The notes below the pieces were generated by a model, which was not told where the DNA came from, made no database searches, and worked only from the letters and a program-made list of their open reading frames with translations. Positions 44,791-55,386 of a DNA stretch of 64,000 nucleotides are shown here, piece after piece (positions within the stretch are counted from its first letter, which is position 1; each line of letters begins with the position of its first letter). The position numbers and the translations under genes were made by a program. Origin of the DNA: Atrina japonica (Eukaryota; Mollusca; Bivalvia; Pterioida; Pinnidae); contig BROG01000511.1 of the NCBI GenBank assembly GCA_030159075.1, positions 124,001 through 188,000 on the forward strand, in the 5' to 3' direction.

Positions 44791-45540
44791 TCTGGTATTT
44801 GATCAGTGTCCAGACACACAAATGGATGGAACCAGTAATTGTAAATGTATTAAGTCTTCAACAACCCTTGGTGACTCTCAGTTACAGGGGGTAGTCCAGG
44901 AATTGTCAAAGAGGAGGCGTAATTTTTTTTATTTTATTTCTGTTTTTATTTTATTTTGGGGGTTTGGCAAAAAGTCATACGCGTGAAATTGGTGCGTTCT
45001 TTCATTGTAAAGAATTGCATGTTTTCGATGATTAATTTTTTATATCTCAAGCTGATTATACCACAAGAGAAAATCATATACAGTTTGAAACAATACAAAT
45101 TTTGTTTACAAATAAATTTTCATGTTCGTGCATGCTGAGAAAATGCAAAGGAAGATCTATTTACAAATATATAGAGTAAACACTTGAGAGTAAAACTGAA
45201 ATAAAACAAAGCGTAGTCAAAAGCCATGAAATTGAAATATACAGACAAAGCCAGGGTTGGTCTATGATTTGAAATAAGAGGGAAGGTTTACGTGGAATGC
45301 ATCGAGGCGTGAAACGTTTGGTAATATATTTTTATTAAGTTTCTAACTTTATGTCTAAAATAAAGAGGTTTTAAACATTTTTGTTGGCTGGGGTTTTGGG
45401 TTTATTTTTACCGTACATTCTTCTATATTTTGACGAGCCAACCAAAAAAAATGGAGAACGAAATATGGCTGGGGAAGCTAAATTGTTTAAACATTAGATA
45501 ATTTTTACCACAACCCTGGCACCAGTTGAGGTCAGATTAT
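44791..45540. other. Intronic sequence, nothing firm
   Basis: No exon seen. TTTTTGTTGGCTGGGG near 45378 and GAGCCAACCAAAAAA near 45436 form a weak inverted repeat. Confidence 0.35.
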
Positions 45541-45547
45541 TTATTTT

Positions 45548-45757
45548 CTAGCTAGCAGAGAACAGATTATTTATTTCCAATATGTTCAAGGCCAGAATAT
45601 GTATTTCCGATATCTGCCAGACACACTCGCCCTCAGAATCAAATGGTCCTCCTCTTACCATTTTTAAATAATAGTCTAAGGCATCTAAAGCTGCAAAAAG
45701 AGACTTTCTACAAACATCGCGTACGAAAGATGTGTCACCTGCATACTGAGAAACCAT
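45548..45757 (-). pseudogene. LINE-type reverse-transcriptase fragment
   Basis: The conceptual peptide VSQYAGDTSFVRDVCRKSLF, AALDALDYYLKM, then ECVWQISE follows the non-LTR retrotransposon pattern Q-(Y/F)-A-D-D-T, a short loop, S-L-x-x-A-L-x-x-L, K-x-x-x-x-W. The catalytic Asp-Asp is Gly-Asp here and the fragment is only about 65 codons, so it is a dead remnant in gene 1 intron 1. Distinct from the family A RT. Confidence 0.7.
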
Positions 45758-46454
45758 CTGTCCAACGTTATTAACAGCTATACCTTTTATACTATTTGTA
45801 TTTACAGTTTAAATGAAATGGCAAAATGTTGTGCACACAAGAGACAGATGTAATTATGGACAAACTTGATGTCTTTGAGGAAAGTAGCATTAAATATGTA
45901 TTTGTTGATCTAAAATTCTGGTTCACTTGTATTATTAAACATTGCACATAACCAAGGATTTGTTATACTCTGTATACAAAAGACCATGCTATATAATCAG
46001 TCTTTTTTTCAGAATCAGACCTTGGATGTCGTAAGTTTTAGTATAGGACATGAGATCATAAATAAATCTGGTAGGTCATTTTTGTGCCTTATACGCCTAA
46101 ATCCTGTCTGAGTGATTGATATCAAAATATCTAATGTTTTTTTTTTTTATTCTTTTGCTTTTTGCAACAAGGGATAATCACAAAATGTGTTGTTACCCTG
46201 GCTGTAACAATGCATTTAATGTTTTATTTGACGTCTATTCTGTAGATAATGTCTTGGTATATCATTTCACGCTGAGTGACGCGAAACATTTTTTGTTTAA
46301 AATTTGTATCATTTATTGTCGGCATTGTGAAATTCTTAAGGCCCCCCCCCCCAAAAAAAAAAATTTAAATAATAATAAGATAAAACAATAATATTCGGTA
46401 TAACCAACTCTCACTGAAAAATTCAGTATTTTTAATGTCCATGTCAAAATTTTA
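45758..46454. other. Intronic sequence, nothing recognised
   Basis: Contains a T-run near 46138 and a C10A11 run near 46343-46363. The open frame 46116-46391 has no recognisable features. Confidence 0.4.
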
Positions 46455-46590
46455 TTGATTATAAAAATCAGAGATACTAAAGTATTAATCAAAAGAAGAT
46501 TTAAGAGACAATATAAAAATCTGGTGAAAATTGGAGACTCGTAGACTTCTGAAAATCCAGATGTGAAATCAGGTGCCAGGATGTATTACT
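46455..46590 (-). mobile_element. Family A tail, diverged
   Basis: TCAGAGATACTAAAGTATTA, AAATCTGGTGAAAATTGGAG, CTTCTGAAAATCCAGATGTG, AAATCAGGTGCCAGGATG on the plus strand. Confidence 0.7.
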
Positions 46591-47010
46591 CGAAATATTT
46601 ATTGTTTTGATTTTCTTCATTGTTATGCTATGCTCTGTCGTGAAGTGATTTCACGGAAAGACATGCTAATGTGTCTGTGGAAAAAAATCAGTTCAAAGTA
46701 ACGCAAGTTACACGTTTGCGTAGATTACTTTGTATTGTATAGAGTGAAGACGAGTGACATTTTTGCACTATAAAGCGAACAAAAATAACAATAACATTAG
46801 TCTATCTGGAGGTCAAGGGTAATTTTGACTCAATAATTAATCTGAACTTGTAAGTGGCTAAAAAGGTGGAGTCCCTTATAGAACGTGACCAGTTAGATAA
46901 AACACAGAAGTTAATTAAGTAACCATATGTCTACATGTAAAACACATTAGGAACGATCAAATATATTTGGCAGTTATATTGGCTTAAAGGCGTTTATTAT
47001 TCAATATGAT
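46591..47010. other. Intronic sequence, nothing recognised
   Basis: No exon or known repeat was seen. Confidence 0.4.
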
Positions 47011-47014
47011 ATTG

Positions 47015-47300
47015 GGCCGAGCAGTTAGAGCATGGGAATTACAACTACGGCGTATTTCACCCCTAGCACCTAATAGAGCACCGATGAAAACTAAGATCAT
47101 TATTGGATAAAAATGCCAGGTTACTTATGAAAGGTTGTGGTTTTTTACTGGGTTCTTCCCAAAAACGAAAAACTTTGTCGGATGTGGTGAATACCACTTG
47201 TGAAATTCATTGTGGTGAACACCACTTGCACTGTGGTGAATACCACTTATAAAATTCATAGTGATGAACTACACATGTAAAATTCATTGTGGTGAAGTCA
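47015..47300 (+). mobile_element. Possible diverged SINE with local GTGGTGAATACCACTT duplications
   Basis: GGGCCGAGCAGTTAGAGCAT resembles a tRNA-like head, and TGGGTTCTTCCC with GTCGGATGTGGTGAATACC loosely resembles the SINE tail. Then GTGGTGAATACCACTT-like units with AAATTCATTGTG repeat three or four times. Weak assignment. Confidence 0.4.
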
Positions 47301-47459
47301 TTGAATAGGAAAGCGGGTTTTATATCAGTTGACTGTACGACAACAATATGGTATTATGGGTTGGTAAGTGTCACTGGGTAATTAAGGCATTTGATATTTC
47401 AAATATTACATACAAAAATGCAAATCAAGTAGGCCACATACTGTTATTTTATGCCCTAT

Positions 47460-47585
47460 AAACAGGTGATGCTTACTCCTCCACGACACCTGACCCCACA
47501 TCTGGATTTCCAGAGGTCCGTGTTTGTCCCCTGTTCACCAGATTTGTATATGTATCCTGGACATCCCGAAGATTTATTGTTAATT
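47460..47585 (+). mobile_element. Family A tail
   Basis: GATGCTTACTCCTCCACGAC, CTGGATTTCCAGAGGTCCGT, CCAGATTTGTATATGTATCC, TGGACATCCCGAAGATT. Confidence 0.82.
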
Positions 47586-47594
47586 CAATATTTA

Positions 47595-47635
47595 CAATTT
47601 ATCTATAACAATAAAATATTGTTATAGATAAATTG
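47595..47635. other. Perfect 19-bp inverted repeat with 3-nt loop
   Basis: CAATTTATCTATAACAATA, AAA, then the exact reverse complement. Directly downstream of a family A tail. It could be a cruciform-prone site or the result of a replication slip; no gene association. Confidence 0.9.
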
Positions 47636-47639
47636 TTGA

Positions 47640-48495
47640 TATCAAGGTGACATTTTTTAATATAATATTTATACTATATCAGTTTTTAAGGCTGATATGC
47701 TATATTGTATGTAAAACGTATGTCACATGATTTGATGTTGTTAGTCTTATCTTGTTTAACATTCTATTCATTTCTACTTTGAATCCATATATACATCTCT
47801 ATTTCGTGCACTGAAAATGCATTCGTTCTTTGCTAGTCAACGGGAGATAACTCGTACAATTTTTTTTTATCCCAGATAAATTTGTAAAATACTGCCGGTC
47901 GCAATAGAGACATACGAAAAATCTCTCTCTAAATATCTCTCTCTTTCTCTCTTTCTGTAATTTATGATACAAAAGATCATTCAGATTTCTTTGTCAATAC
48001 AATCATATACTTTTAAATGATATTATTTGGAAATGTATACTTGCAGACGCAAAGAAATTCTAACGGAATATCAAAACTAGGATTTAATTACGTAGGTCAT
48101 TACACATTTAAAAAAGAATTATGTAAGTATTCATCCAGAAAATTATTTTACAAGTTTAAGCAGTCATTAAATATGGAAGAATTCAATAGGGGAGGGCTGA
48201 TCGAAGGAATCAATTAGTATCTTCTTTTATTGAACTATGACATATTTGTATAAGCGACAAGTTTAATGTAAATAGTAAAGAAAAACCGTTTACAACCTTT
48301 ACCCTGCGGGTATAAAGAGCTTCAGGATAAGGCATCTATCATGTTATTACTGGAGCTTTTCAGTGACGGATATTATGTGAGTAACAAACATATGTAGCCT
48401 GATCTTATGGCGATTATTATAAAATCAGTCTTATCGCAAGCTTACGATGTTAAAGTCAGGAAAAGCTTGTAGTTAACATGTTGACATCATATTTC
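47640..48495. other. Intronic sequence, nothing recognised
   Basis: A short TCTC-rich patch near 47922-47957. The plus-strand frame at 48017-48217 is not supported. Confidence 0.4.
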
Positions 48496-48595
<100 letters not shown>

Positions 48596-48789
48596 AAGTT
48601 TTGAGTTATCAATCACCGGGTATCCATCAGAGAACGTTATCAATACCGCTGAAGTGCATTACGGTAGAGCAATTGCTTACTATCGAAATAAGGCTCAAAT
48701 CATGTGCCTTTGAAGTCCATCTTAATATACAATATTTTTGTTGGGTTAAATACTATTATCGGATTCCTCTTTACTTTCAACAGTTTCTT

Positions 48790-49140
48790 CTTAAAGGGGA
48801 ATTAACTCTGTTTTTTTTATAAAAATATGTCTTCCTTTCTTACTACTTAGATTGATATACAATAACAAAAAGGGATATACTCAGGCATAACAATTCTTAA
48901 ATTCTTATATATTTTCTGAAAATTACTTGATAAACGCAAGTTTGGCACTTTTTTAAGTGCAACTGATTAACTTAACCTTACTATTTGTATATACATACCA
49001 CACTGAACCTGACCTTGTTTTCACAAATTATATAGGGTTATAACATAACTTTTGCCTGTGTATACCTTTTTTTTTTGTACATCAAGCGCAAGAAATAAAC
49101 GTAGAAAAAATAATTGTTTTGGGTAAACACAGCTGTGTGC
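48790..49140. mobile_element. Family C dispersed repeat
   Basis: Begins TTCTTAAAGGGGAATTAACT and contains TTGATATACAATAACAAAAA and TTGCCTGTGTATACCTTTTT, in the same order as at 36.9 kb but with the AAAGGGG end on the other side. Assigned by eye, so low certainty about boundaries. Confidence 0.45.
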
Positions 49141-49347
49141 TTAATATATAAGTATGTATGTAGGGGGAGCGTTGGATAAACATCACTGACTCACAAATTA
49201 TTATAGAATCAAACTGATTAATCCTCCTCTAAGTTATGTTTCATATACATAAGGTTATTTCTATAATACTCTCTGTACCAATCCTTAATCTTTTATCTTT
49301 ATCTTGGCCCTTCTAAAAAATCCTCATTATATAAGTATTCTAATCAC

Positions 49348-49349
<2 letters not shown>

Positions 49350-49382
<33 letters not shown>

Positions 49383-49423
49383 AATTATTATTATTATTAT
49401 TATTATTATTATTGTTATTATTA

Positions 49424-49459
<36 letters not shown>

Positions 49460-49518
49460 CTATTATTTCTATTATCAAATCTATTATTTTTATTATTATA
49501 AGATATTTATTATTAGAG

Positions 49519-49563
<45 letters not shown>

Positions 49564-49581
49564 ATTATTATTATTATATTA

Positions 49582-49625
<44 letters not shown>

Positions 49626-49695
49626 TCTATTATCAAATCTATTATTTTTATTATTATAAGATATTTCATTATTATTATCATCATTATTATCATCC
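49350..49695. repeat. (ATT)n tract cluster with a two-copy higher repeat
   Basis: Long ATT/TTA tract. The phrase TTTCTATTATCAAATCTATT with ATAAGATATTT following occurs twice (about 49465 and 49623), so the cluster itself has been duplicated. Confidence 0.95.
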
Positions 49696-49908
49696 TCGAT
49701 GTAGTGGTGGTATTTGTTGTTGCTGATGCTATTCATTATATTATGATAAGTACTCCCCTAAATTGCGCGTCGGTCTGTCCTGTCAAAGTCACTTTATACT
49801 GCTTCTCAGGTAGGGGACATGTATTGATTCATCACTACTCTTGTTATCATCATCTTTCTTAATTACATGTTCAGGATTATTTTCTTATGTGAATTCATTT
49901 ATATAATT

Positions 49909-50051
49909 AAGGATTGTTTTTCATTTTTTGGAAAAACATTGAATATACATGCAATGGCTCATGGAAAAAATTCTGTGCAGCACGAAGTGTTTTGCAGTGA
50001 ATTTTTCCATGAGTCATTGCATGTATATTCTATGTTTTTCAAAAAATCCTT
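49909..50051. other. Long imperfect hairpin, arms of about 48-50 bp
   Basis: The left arm (49924-49973, including GAATATACATGCAATGGCTC and ATGGAAAAAATTC) pairs with the right arm (49999-50046, including GAATTTTTCCATGAGTCATT and GCATGTATATTC) with about four differences, around a 25-nt loop that can itself partly pair. AAGGATT and AATCCTT extend the outer ends. It could be a foldback element or a hairpin-RNA source; lies in gene 1 intron 1. Confidence 0.85.
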
Positions 50052-50667
50052 ATATTTACATATCATATTACCATTTTCTGTGAATTTGCAGTCAGCTGGA
50101 TACGAAATTCATTTTATATAACTGACTTTTCGGGGGGGGGGGTGTCATATGACGTAACAGATGAACAGCTGTGTGTCAAGCATTGAATATAAACGTAACC
50201 GGTCTGTATACTTGCAATGAAGTAAATAACAGTCGGTATGGAAATATAAGTATATGAATGTATTAAGAAAATATGCAATGTCAAAATTGCACGCCAAAAT
50301 ATTTTATAATTTAGCCTAGTGATTTAGAATTTTAATATTTCAATTTGTTTGAAAATAGCAAAATACAAATGCTTACGTAATATATATTTACATACAACCG
50401 TTCCTTAAGAATGTCGACCATCTACCTTCAGTAGTAAATATTAGATTACGAAATAAATCGGATATCGGCTAGTTTAAAATAATTTAATTTCACAATACAG
50501 AACGTTGACTTGTTAGTTAGTTATGACATGTGCTTTCTAAAAGATTTACCATATCATGATATTCTTTCTTTAAAAATATTTTCCACAAATGTATTAAAAT
50601 TAGATACTGCTTCATATCAAAATAAAAATCGGTAAGAAGGTAGGATATGAATATTTAAAACTCCCAG

Positions 50668-50670
<3 letters not shown>
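50052..50670. other. Intronic sequence, nothing recognised
   Basis: A G11 run occurs near 50132-50142. No exon seen. Confidence 0.4.

Positions 50671-50719
<49 letters not shown>
50671..50719. repeat. (TA)n microsatellite
   Basis: Pure TA tract, next to a family A fragment. Confidence 0.97.
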
Positions 50720-50722
<3 letters not shown>

Positions 50723-50785
50723 CTGTTGAAGATTGGATATCATGGACCTCTGTCTATCCAGAAGGTGCCATGGAGAAGAAATTAT
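50720..50785 (-). mobile_element. Family A tail fragment beside a (TA)n tract
   Basis: AAATCTGTTGAAGATTGGAT, CATGGACCTCTGTCTATCCA, GAAGGTGCCATGGAGAAG. The TA tract takes the place of the usual 3' terminal sequence. Confidence 0.65.
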
Positions 50786-50929
50786 ATAATCATATGTGAT
50801 ATTTGATAACAGAAATGATGACTTGGACATTTTTGCCAAAAGAAAAACTTTGGTATTACGTATATGGTATGGTAAGGATACGATATGTTATATGGTAAAG
50901 TTATATGGTAGGAGAAAGATATTTGCAAA

Positions 50930-51125
50930 ATATTATAAACCTAATACCAAAGTTATAATGCTCAAGAATATATCGTTTCTGTCAATTAGACTTCATCAGT
51001 TGATCTCTAATTTGAAAAGTATGTGTATTTTCTAAAGATAAAGTGGTATCATACAAGGCCAAATAATATCTCTAAAAGTATAGCCGAAATCCGTCTAAGA
51101 AAATGACTATCTTACGACAAACGAC
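50930..51125 (+). mobile_element. Family B dispersed repeat
   Basis: ATACCAAAGTTATAATGCTC, ATCGTTTCTGTCAATTAGAC, AAAGTGGTATCATACAAGGC, CCGAAATCCGTCTAAGAAAA. Confidence 0.8.
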
Positions 51126-51164
51126 AAATAAACGGTACTTGCTTATATGTATTATATGTATTAT

Positions 51165-51315
51165 AAACATAATACCAAAGTTATAATGCTCAATACGATC
51201 GTTTCTGACAATTTGACCTCATCAGTTGAGCTCCAATTTATAAAAGATGTATAGTTTCTAAAGGGAAAGTAGTATCTTACAAGGCCAAATAATGAATCTA
51301 AATGTAAAGCATGCC
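51165..51315 (+). mobile_element. Family B dispersed repeat, second copy in direct orientation
   Basis: ATACCAAAGTTATAATGCTC, AATACGATCGTTTCTGACAA, TCAGTTGAGCTCCAATTTAT, AAAGTAGTATCTTACAAGGC. It lies about 40 bp after the previous copy. Confidence 0.8.
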
Positions 51316-51509
51316 ACATAGTGATGACGGTGACACGTGATATTGATTTGATATATGATTGCCCAGATATCGATATGATGGTAGACATGGGCATAGTATC
51401 ACTCTGCAATAACATAAATGAAATTGTCGAATTTCTTGGGAATCTATGTTTATTGAGAACACTGTCATATTTTGAACTAGCTTGCTATACCAGTAATGAA
51501 TTGTTTGTT

Positions 51510-51700
51510 CATGTTATTAGAGTTTTTACGCCACACTAATATTTTAATGGCAAATGGAAGAATCCGGTTACAATGTACCGAGGAAGAAAGCATCGATCTC
51601 CTGCAAGTGTACTGACATACTTTCTCACAAACTCAGCTAACGTTCCAGCGGGGTTCGAACTAACGAAAGATGAGTGACTTCATGATGCATATATGTACTT
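51510..51700 (-). mobile_element. tRNA-derived SINE, decayed
   Basis: Inverted: TTTTTACGCCACACTAATAT, GGTTACAATGTACCGAGGAA, CTCCTGCAAGTGTACTGACA, then box B (CAGCGGGGTTCGAACTAACG). The head end may continue after an interruption near 51805 (CTTGGTCATGGAGGCCCC). Confidence 0.7.
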
Positions 51701-51859
51701 ATCGTCCTAATGCCATGACCTATGTTAATGTTGCTGTTGTACATGTGTTATTTCTCTATACCATTAATTTGTATCTTGCATCTTGGTTTAAAGCGCATTT
51801 TTACTACTTGGTCATGGAGGCCCCGATTGATGATAAAGTAAAAAGTAGCATACTGGATT

Positions 51860-52260
51860 AATCACGATATTTTTGTTTAAAGATTAATTCGATTTTGGCG
51901 TTGGCATTACTGTAAAAATGGATGATAGAAACTCCAAGCTCATTAGAATGCGACAAATTATGAACCGTATAAGTGGAAATTTTAGCGGGACGCCAATTTA
52001 GCGTTTTGTCATAAAATATGGTATAAAATTATTTTATAATAAATAAAATATAAAATAATTCAGAGATACTTTAACCGATTTTATGATTTTAAAAAGATAA
52101 CTTTTCATCTACGATGAGGAATGAATTGTTAGAGATATTCAATTCTAGGGACCTCGACAACCTCGCTAATAATGCCAAAATTGAATCTGCTAAAATGTCT
52201 GCTTATACGGTATTAAAATGGTCTCAACATGAAAAACAATTCCGAATCCCAAACCGGTTT
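51860..52260. other. Intronic sequence, nothing recognised
   Basis: No exon seen. Confidence 0.35.
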
Positions 52261-52264
52261 GAAA

Positions 52265-52520
52265 CGGGTGTCTAGACGAGGCCAAAATAAATGCTTAAGA
52301 CGATCGTTTCTATTAAAGAAAATTTCATCAGTTTAGCTTATTGATAGAAACGATCATCCTAAGTATTTGTTTTGATCCCTTTTTTAAGCAAACTATAATT
52401 TTGGCATTATGGTTATGATATTTATCTCGTATTTAAAATAGATGTTTAGTCCCGAAAGGGAAATTGGTATAAGGCAAGGTCAAATACTGAACTTAAATGG
52501 ATTTCTAAACTCGTCGAAGA
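52265..52520 (+). mobile_element. Family B, diverged copy or pair of copies
   Basis: AAATGCTTAAGACGATCGTT and CATCAGTTTAGCTTATTGAT are followed by an inverted stretch (GATAGAAACGATCATCCTAA, ATAATTTTGGCATTATGGTT) and GGGAAATTGGTATAAGGCAA. This suggests two family B pieces in opposite orientation. Confidence 0.65.
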
Positions 52521-52996
52521 TATGTTTGTAAGTGTATGACCACCCACCTACTCATAATTCTAATTATCACTGCTTGTTGATTAACCTATAAATCCAATAA
52601 ATAATTCATAAACAAATAGTTCATAGAAGGAAATGTCCGATATAAGAACATCCTTACTAGTCTAACCCACGAGTTTTTGTTATAACCTTATAACCACGAC
52701 ATAGAGCTCACAGAACAGCGGTAAAATCGATTTTAATTCTCCTACATTTTAGTTTAATTGATGTGATATTCAAAAATTTGTCTTACATTAACTCCGGGTT
52801 TCAATAATATCAAATCAGAATTTTGATCTCAATTTGCCAATTTATTCTATCTCTTTCTCTTAATAACAATGACCGACACATTACACGTGCACAAATGAAC
52901 AAAGATAAACCGAATGGACCCATCTCCCTCCTCCCACAGAATGAAAACAAGGTAAACGTATCGAGGAGCGGATACCACTATACACATATACATTAC

Positions 52997-53194
52997 CTCA
53001 ACTCCTCCACAGTTCGTTTGGGCGTAGTCGTAGTTTGTTAACGGCGAAGGGTTCCAGGAGGATCCAAAGTATTTCCATGTTGCTGGGCGTGCAGTTGGTG
53101 ATTTCAGAAACGCTTTTGTCGCCTCTCCTCCGTGTGTAAACAAGATCGCAATCAATATTCCCCAAATAAATATCATTTCTCTTCCGAAAACCAT
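52997..53194 (-). CDS. Gene 1, exon 1: signal peptide and N-terminal part of the LPMO-like domain
   Basis: ATG at 53194 (a second in-frame ATG at 53176 gives a better leader, MIFIWGILIAILFTHGGEA). The likely mature start TKAFLKSPTARPATWKYFG lines up with H-G-x-L-x-x-P-x-x-R-x-x-x-W of AA15 LPMOs, and NYDYAQTNCGGVE with the N-Y-x-x-x-x-x-x-C-G-G block. The residue in the position of the catalytic N-terminal His is Lys (KAFLKSPTAR against HG-L--P--R). An HG pair exists in the leader, but its spacing to the Arg does not fit. Donor GAG|GTAATG, phase 0, joins exon 2. The protein is predicted to be secreted. Confidence 0.8.
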
Positions 53195-54633
53195 ATTGAA
53201 CTTCTTCGTAACAATTCTCTAGACAATATTGGTTAATGAACTAATATAGTCTTCACATTTTTCAAATCTTAGAATATTTGTAAAAATACCATATGTATTC
53301 ACTCATTGACAAACGATAATTGCTCCAAACCTGGAACACGTGATGATTGTTGATTGGGTTTTGCTTAAGTAGTTCAAAGGTCTGGCGGAAAGAAATGTTA
53401 ATATATCGCAAGTATATATAAATATGTAATTATGTGAATCACAGGTTCGGGGTGCAGCTCGCCTCATTAACACGAAAACATTTCCGTTACCTTTGCTTTG
53501 CTCAGTCTCAATTGGATTTAACAAAAGTTATGCAGAAGAATTTTTCAATTTCTTCACAAAAAGTTACAATGTATGGAAATTGAAACGATCCAATTTTATC
53601 TACATTTTAACAAACGATTTTAAGAATATGAATTTCCCTCGGATACACTTAAACACATCAACCCCTTAAAATGGACGCTTTTATAAATCAATTCCTTGGA
53701 CCAGTCCAAATGTGTCTTAAAGGGGTATATGAGTTAAATATTTGCATTATGTCATCGCCAGATAATCCATGATTTTGATGTATGATAATGAATTATCGGT
53801 CAAAAGGGTTATATTTGTCAAACAACTGTTAAATGATTTAATATAGCACACCTTCTATAATGCTGTGAATTTAAAAAACTAAACTTTCTAATGTAATCCT
53901 ATTACATATTTTCATTTGTTGGTGTTTGACATTGGCATTCATTAATTCTGCAATTACATGGAATCATCCCCAGCACTGGGTGAAGTGCCACACATCTTGA
54001 CCTGTGCTATATACTGACATCATTTCAGTTATTTTTTCAACTTGTCTTCCACATAATATTGGGAAAAGGTTTTCTTATCACATGAAAGACAGATATTCAT
54101 AAAGTCATGTTTTAACGGATTTTGGCATACAATATATAAATCATGTTGTTACCCATAGTCAAACTTCAATACATTCCTAGTTCTGAACAAATATAAAATG
54201 CCAGTTACTAAAAGTTACAAAATTGAATATATATTTTATCTGTAACTTATATTTATTCAAATGAATAAACAAATATAAAACAAAAACAATAGAAACCTTT
54301 GACTTGTGAAATTTTAATTGTCATTCCGAAATGTTTCAATGTTCCAAGATAAAAAGAATAAATATACAAGCCATTTTATGAACACTAAAGTCTGTCGGGA
54401 AAAACGTACTTAGATTTCAAAGTTACAGTACATGAACAATCTTTAACTTTACCTACTGTAAAAGAATATATTTTACATCTTATTCTAGCAAAATCATAAG
54501 TATTCCATAATTGGTTACATATCATCAATATTTGTATCCATGTCCCATATCGAAAATAGTATCTTTCTTCTAAAGTGGTGTTTGATATTGAATGAAATAT
54601 GTAGTATTTTGGTATTTTACCAAGAGGTGTATG

Positions 54634-54636
<3 letters not shown>
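53195..54636. other. Intergenic region between genes 1 and 2 (promoter side of gene 1)
   Basis: Should contain the gene 1 promoter. A TATATATA-type sequence lies near 53412-53422 (about 220 bp upstream of the ATG), and an inverted CCAAT (ATTGG) near 53229. Neither is secure in such AT-rich DNA. Nothing else recognised. Confidence 0.35.

Positions 54637-54691
<55 letters not shown>
54637..54691. repeat. (TA)n(TG)n microsatellite
   Basis: A short TA run followed by a TG run. Confidence 0.96.
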
Positions 54692-54693
<2 letters not shown>

Positions 54694-54984
54694 TCCTTGT
54701 CTATTCCGAATTCCGGTCTAAATATACATAAAGCCCAAGTGCTTAAATAAGGGGTAATTACACTGTTACCCGGAAGGTAGATAATTGTTGCAAGTCAACG
54801 AGTTTATATTCAGAACACAAACCACATCGATTTATACCTAACTAAAAAGTGAGGAATACAAAACCAGCAAACATACGATATATTTAATCTCTGTATTTAT
54901 GCATGTTTGGTGCCAAATTAAATAATTTTCATACACAATTAAAATGTATGGCCTAATTCTCCAGTTTAGTCTCATGGTCGGTGG

Positions 54985-54986
<2 letters not shown>
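54692..54986. other. Intergenic, nothing recognised
   Basis: No gene seen. Confidence 0.35.
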
Positions 54987-55047
<61 letters not shown>

Positions 55048-55106
55048 TATATATAGATATATATATATATATATATATATAGATAGATAGATAGATAGAT
55101 AGATAG
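54987..55106. repeat. (TA)n(GATA)n microsatellite
   Basis: A TA tract with GATA interruptions, ending in six GATA units. Confidence 0.97.
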
Positions 55107-55386
55107 TGTAACCTTTTTATTAAGTGAGGACTCAAAGTCGTCTGATTAACGAGGTGGTCTCTTAAGTGAGGATCTAGGCTTTTTTTACGAAATTCTCAAG
55201 GGTGTTTGTGTGTGTCTTAAGTGCGAGGTGTGTGTGTGGTAATTGTTTACCAAGAGTCAAACATTTTGTAATTTTCCATTTACTCCTCGTGTATTGTATT
55301 TGTTTTGAATTGTTTTGGATCCTTGTATTTATATGATATTCTCCAACCACCTAATTAATATTGAAATTACGAACAAACTGTCCATT
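55107..55386. other. 3' flank of gene 2
   Basis: A possible AATAAA (minus strand) lies at 55116-55121, about 270 bp past the stop. It sits beside a single unit related to the 67-bp minisatellite of 14.8 kb (TTAAGTGAGGA, AACGAGGTGGTCTCTTAAG). Confidence 0.35.

Noticed and set aside
52997..53194. HG pair in the gene 1 leader taken as the catalytic N-terminal His of an LPMO
   Set aside because: It sits 17 residues before the Arg of the N-terminal motif instead of 9, cleavage directly before it would be unusual, and the second copper ligand is missing anyway.
53303..53524. Minus-strand frame upstream of gene 1 exon 1
   Set aside because: No recognisable features. More likely the gene 1 promoter or 5' UTR region.
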